Shown here one piece after another: positions 7,762 to 9,346 of a stretch of 9,346 nucleotides of DNA. The notes under the pieces were generated by a model. The model searched no databases. It was not told the origin of the DNA and was given only the letters and a program-made list of their open reading frames with translations. A program made the translations under genes and the position numbers. Numbering within the stretch: the stretch's first letter is position 1; each line of letters starts with the position of its first letter. The stretch covers positions 1 through 9,346 of the forward strand of contig JBCCZS010000127.1 of the NCBI GenBank assembly GCA_039187035.1. The letters run 5' to 3'. Source of the stretch: JAJFFW01 sp039187035 (GTDB lineage: Bacteria > Pseudomonadota > Alphaproteobacteria > Caulobacterales > Parvularculaceae).

Positions 7762-8234
7762 TGGCCGCCAAAACCGGAGGCGCGCCCAAGACGGTCGCCG
7801 AAAACCGCCGCGCGCGCCGCGAATACACGATCGAGGAAACGATTGAAGCCGGGCTCGTCCTTCAGGGTACGGAGGTCAAGGCCTTGCGCGAGGGGCACGC
7901 GACCATCGCCGAGGCCTACGCGTCGCCGGAAGACGACGGCATCTACCTCATCAACGCAACGATCCCGGAATACTCGGCCGGCAACCGCCAGAACCACGAA
8001 CCCAAACGAAAACGCAAACTCCTCCTGAAGACCCGCGAGATCGCTCGGCTCGCCCAAGCCGTGGAGCGCAAGGGCTACACGCTCGTGCCGTTGAAGCTTT
8101 ACTTTTCCGATCGCGGCATTGCGAAACTCGAAATCGGCGTCGGCGTCGGCAAGAAAACGCAAGACAAACGCGCAACCGTCAAAGAACGCGATTGGTCTCG
8201 ACAGAAGCAACGCCTTCTGCGAGACCGCGGTTGA
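7761..8234 (+). CDS. smpB: SsrA-binding protein SmpB
   Basis: SmpB binds tmRNA and brings it to ribosomes stalled without a usable stop codon, allowing trans-translation and tagging of the incomplete product. The 157-residue length is typical. The OB-fold core contains GLVLQGTEVKALREG (31-45), IPEY followed by NHEPKRKRKLLL (78-89), and KLYFSDRGIAKLEIGVGVGKK (112-132). The basic tail QDKRATVKERDW (134-145) matches the conserved DKR-containing segment that acts in the decoding centre. The ATG overlaps the dapA stop by one base, so translation is probably coupled and no separate strong ribosome-binding site is evident. The tmRNA gene itself is not in this window. Confidence 0.97.
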   Translation: MAAKTGGAPKTVAENRRARREYTIEETIEAGLVLQGTEVKALREGHATIAEAYASPEDDGIYLINATIPEYSAGNRQNHEPKRKRKLLLKTREIARLAQAVERKGYTLVPLKLYFSDRGIAKLEIGVGVGKKTQDKRATVKERDWSRQKQRLLRDRG

Positions 8235-8254
8235 AAAAATAACGGAGCCCCGCG

Positions 8255-8731
8255 ATGACCGAAGACGCGTACGAAGATCGCCCGCGCACAATGTTTTCCG
8301 CATCGCCCATATTTGTCGGAGCGCTCGCCGTCGGCTACGTCATGCGGCTTTTCTTTGGCGGGGCGCTGCCGTTCCCGCGCGCTTTTTCCGAGGGCGTCGG
8401 CGAATTGATGGTGTTGATCGCGCTTGCGGTTTTCGGCGCCGCGGTTTCGACCTTCGCGTCCGGCGGCGAGACCTTGCGGCCGGACACGCCCTCGCGCCAG
8501 CTCTTCACGACCGGTCCGTACCGGTACTCGCGCAATCCCGCTTATTTGGCGATGATGCTGTTCGGCGTCGGCTTCGGCATTGCGACGGGCAATCTGTGGA
8601 CGATTATGGCGACGCTCGGCGGCGGCGTTCTCATGACGTATTTCGTCATCAAGCCGGAAGAGCGCTATCTCGAAGACAAATTCGGCGACGATTATACGAC
8701 GTACAAAAACAATGTCCGCCGTTGGATTTAG
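8255..8731 (+). CDS. Small membrane methyltransferase, isoprenylcysteine carboxyl methyltransferase (ICMT/PEMT) family
   Basis: The 158-residue protein has about four hydrophobic segments (roughly 17-38, 48-69, 97-112, 115-132). It ends with the family signature: GPYRYSRNP (87-95), then KPEERYLEDKFG (133-144) and a YTTYKNNVRRW end. In characterised relatives such as Ste14/ICMT and the phospholipid N-methyltransferases this C-terminal part binds S-adenosylmethionine, and the Glu pair (136-137) is conserved. The substrate of the bacterial members is mostly unknown and cannot be read from the sequence. GGAG lies 7 nt before the ATG. The gene starts 20 bp after smpB, so it probably shares the dapA-smpB transcript. 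Its TAG overlaps the stop codon of the convergent CPBP gene. Confidence 0.88.
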   Translation: MTEDAYEDRPRTMFSASPIFVGALAVGYVMRLFFGGALPFPRAFSEGVGELMVLIALAVFGAAVSTFASGGETLRPDTPSRQLFTTGPYRYSRNPAYLAMMLFGVGFGIATGNLWTIMATLGGGVLMTYFVIKPEERYLEDKFGDDYTTYKNNVRRWI

Positions 8732-9346
8732 CCGCGCGCGACCGGACTGGAAGCGCGGCGCGCTGCAAGGGCGCGGCGGATTTGGACGAGCGTGACGACG
8801 TCATAGGCGGCGTGGGTGACGATTGCGGCGGTCAAATCGCCTGTCGCGAGGTAGACCGCGCTCAAATAGACGCCGACGAGCCCCGCGATCACCGCATAGC
8901 CGGCCGACTGCCAATGCAAAAGGCCGAACAGGACGTTCGCAGCGAGCACCGCCAGCCAAAGCGGCGCATAGCGGTCGAGCGCCCCTTGGAGAACGCCGCG
9001 GAAGATCCATTCTTCCCAGACGCCGGCGGTCAGCGCGATGGCGACGATGAGGGGCCACGAAAACGCAAAACCCGTGCTTTCAAAAAAATTGAGTTGCGCC
9101 TCGCGGAACGCCGCGACGTTGGGTTGCCGCGTCCGGGTCAACCACAAGAGGGCCAGCGCGAGCGGGACGGTCGCGGCGAGCCCGACCCCGACGCCGGCAA
9201 GGAGCCTGCTTAGATCAGGCGCGACGGACGCGAACGCGAACGTTGCGGCGGCGGGGTTGGCGAAGGCCGCCGCGTGGCCGGCGACCCCGATACCGGCCGC
9301 GAGCGCCGTCGCGACGAGCCACCGGCGCTCTTTCGCGGGATCCGGC
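8728..9346 (-). CDS. CPBP-family intramembrane metalloprotease (Rce1/Abi-like), N-terminus cut by window edge
   Basis: The minus-strand frame is open to the right edge and gives 205 residues; the true start is probably just outside. Hydrophobic segments run throughout. All three signature motifs of the CPBP (CAAX protease and bacteriocin-processing) family are present in order: WEEWIFRG (Glu pair at 9010-9015, Arg at 8998-9000), FGLLH (His at 8914-8916) and HAAYD (His at 8812-8814, Asp at 8800-8802). In Rce1 homologues these Glu and His residues form the active site in the membrane, so the protein looks catalytically intact. Bacterial members act in peptide maturation, bacteriocin self-immunity or unknown roles. 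The internal TTG at 9147 is an unlikely start because the hydrophobic coding sequence continues above it. The gene converges on the ICMT-type gene. Confidence 0.9.
   Translation of the reverse strand, partial: PDPAKERRWLVATALAAGIGVAGHAAAFANPAAATFAFASVAPDLSRLLAGVGVGLAATVPLALALLWLTRTRQPNVAAFREAQLNFFESTGFAFSWPLIVAIALTAGVWEEWIFRGVLQGALDRYAPLWLAVLAANVLFGLLHWQSAGYAVIAGLVGVYLSAVYLATGDLTAAIVTHAAYDVVTLVQIRRALAARRASSPVARG

Noticed and set aside
7461..8303. 280-codon minus-strand frame across dapA and smpB
   Set aside because: It is antisense to two well-recognised genes and has no domain of its own.

Overview
The window is GC-rich bacterial chromosome. It most likely comes from an alphaproteobacterium. 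A soluble lytic transglycosylase gene is divergent from dapA-smpB, an order I recall from that class, and the codon usage is typical of it; I could not check this by search.

Left part (1-3068, minus strand): the 5' part of a very large gene whose 3' end lies beyond the left edge. From the N-terminus it encodes a Calx-beta domain, a glucose/sorbosone dehydrogenase-type (PQQ-dependent sugar dehydrogenase family) beta-propeller, a LamG-like domain, a cadherin-like tandem-95 type domain, and a second LamG-like domain cut by the edge. It has no ATG and no signal peptide; the best start is a GTG behind a GGAG. The LamG module is repeated in frame at a 903-bp (301-codon) offset. The two copies are about 97% identical and nearly all differences are silent. 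The next 440 bases hold no convincing gene. A complete tRNA-Ser(GCU) gene with encoded CCA follows at 3508-3602 on the minus strand.

Middle part (3727-6714, minus strand): an exported Slt70-type lytic transglycosylase. It carries an unusual C-terminal tail of about 320 residues with an Arg-rich cluster, an Ala/Pro-rich stretch and a terminal Cys pair.

Right part: a plus-strand cluster of dapA (lysine and diaminopimelate synthesis), smpB (trans-translation) and a small membrane methyltransferase of the isoprenylcysteine carboxyl methyltransferase (ICMT) type. dapA and smpB overlap by one base, and the methyltransferase gene follows smpB by 20 bases. Converging on this cluster, with overlapping stop codons, is a CPBP-family (Rce1/CAAX-protease-like) membrane protein gene that runs off the right edge.

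The slt and dapA genes share a 165-bp divergent intergenic region and both concern peptidoglycan: one cleaves it, the other commits carbon to its diaminopimelate. The most notable points are the modular sugar-dehydrogenase protein with its LamG repeats, the Slt tail, and the adjacency of bacterial relatives of the two post-prenylation CAAX-processing enzymes, Ste14/ICMT and Rce1. I saw no CRISPR array, insertion sequence or clear phage gene.
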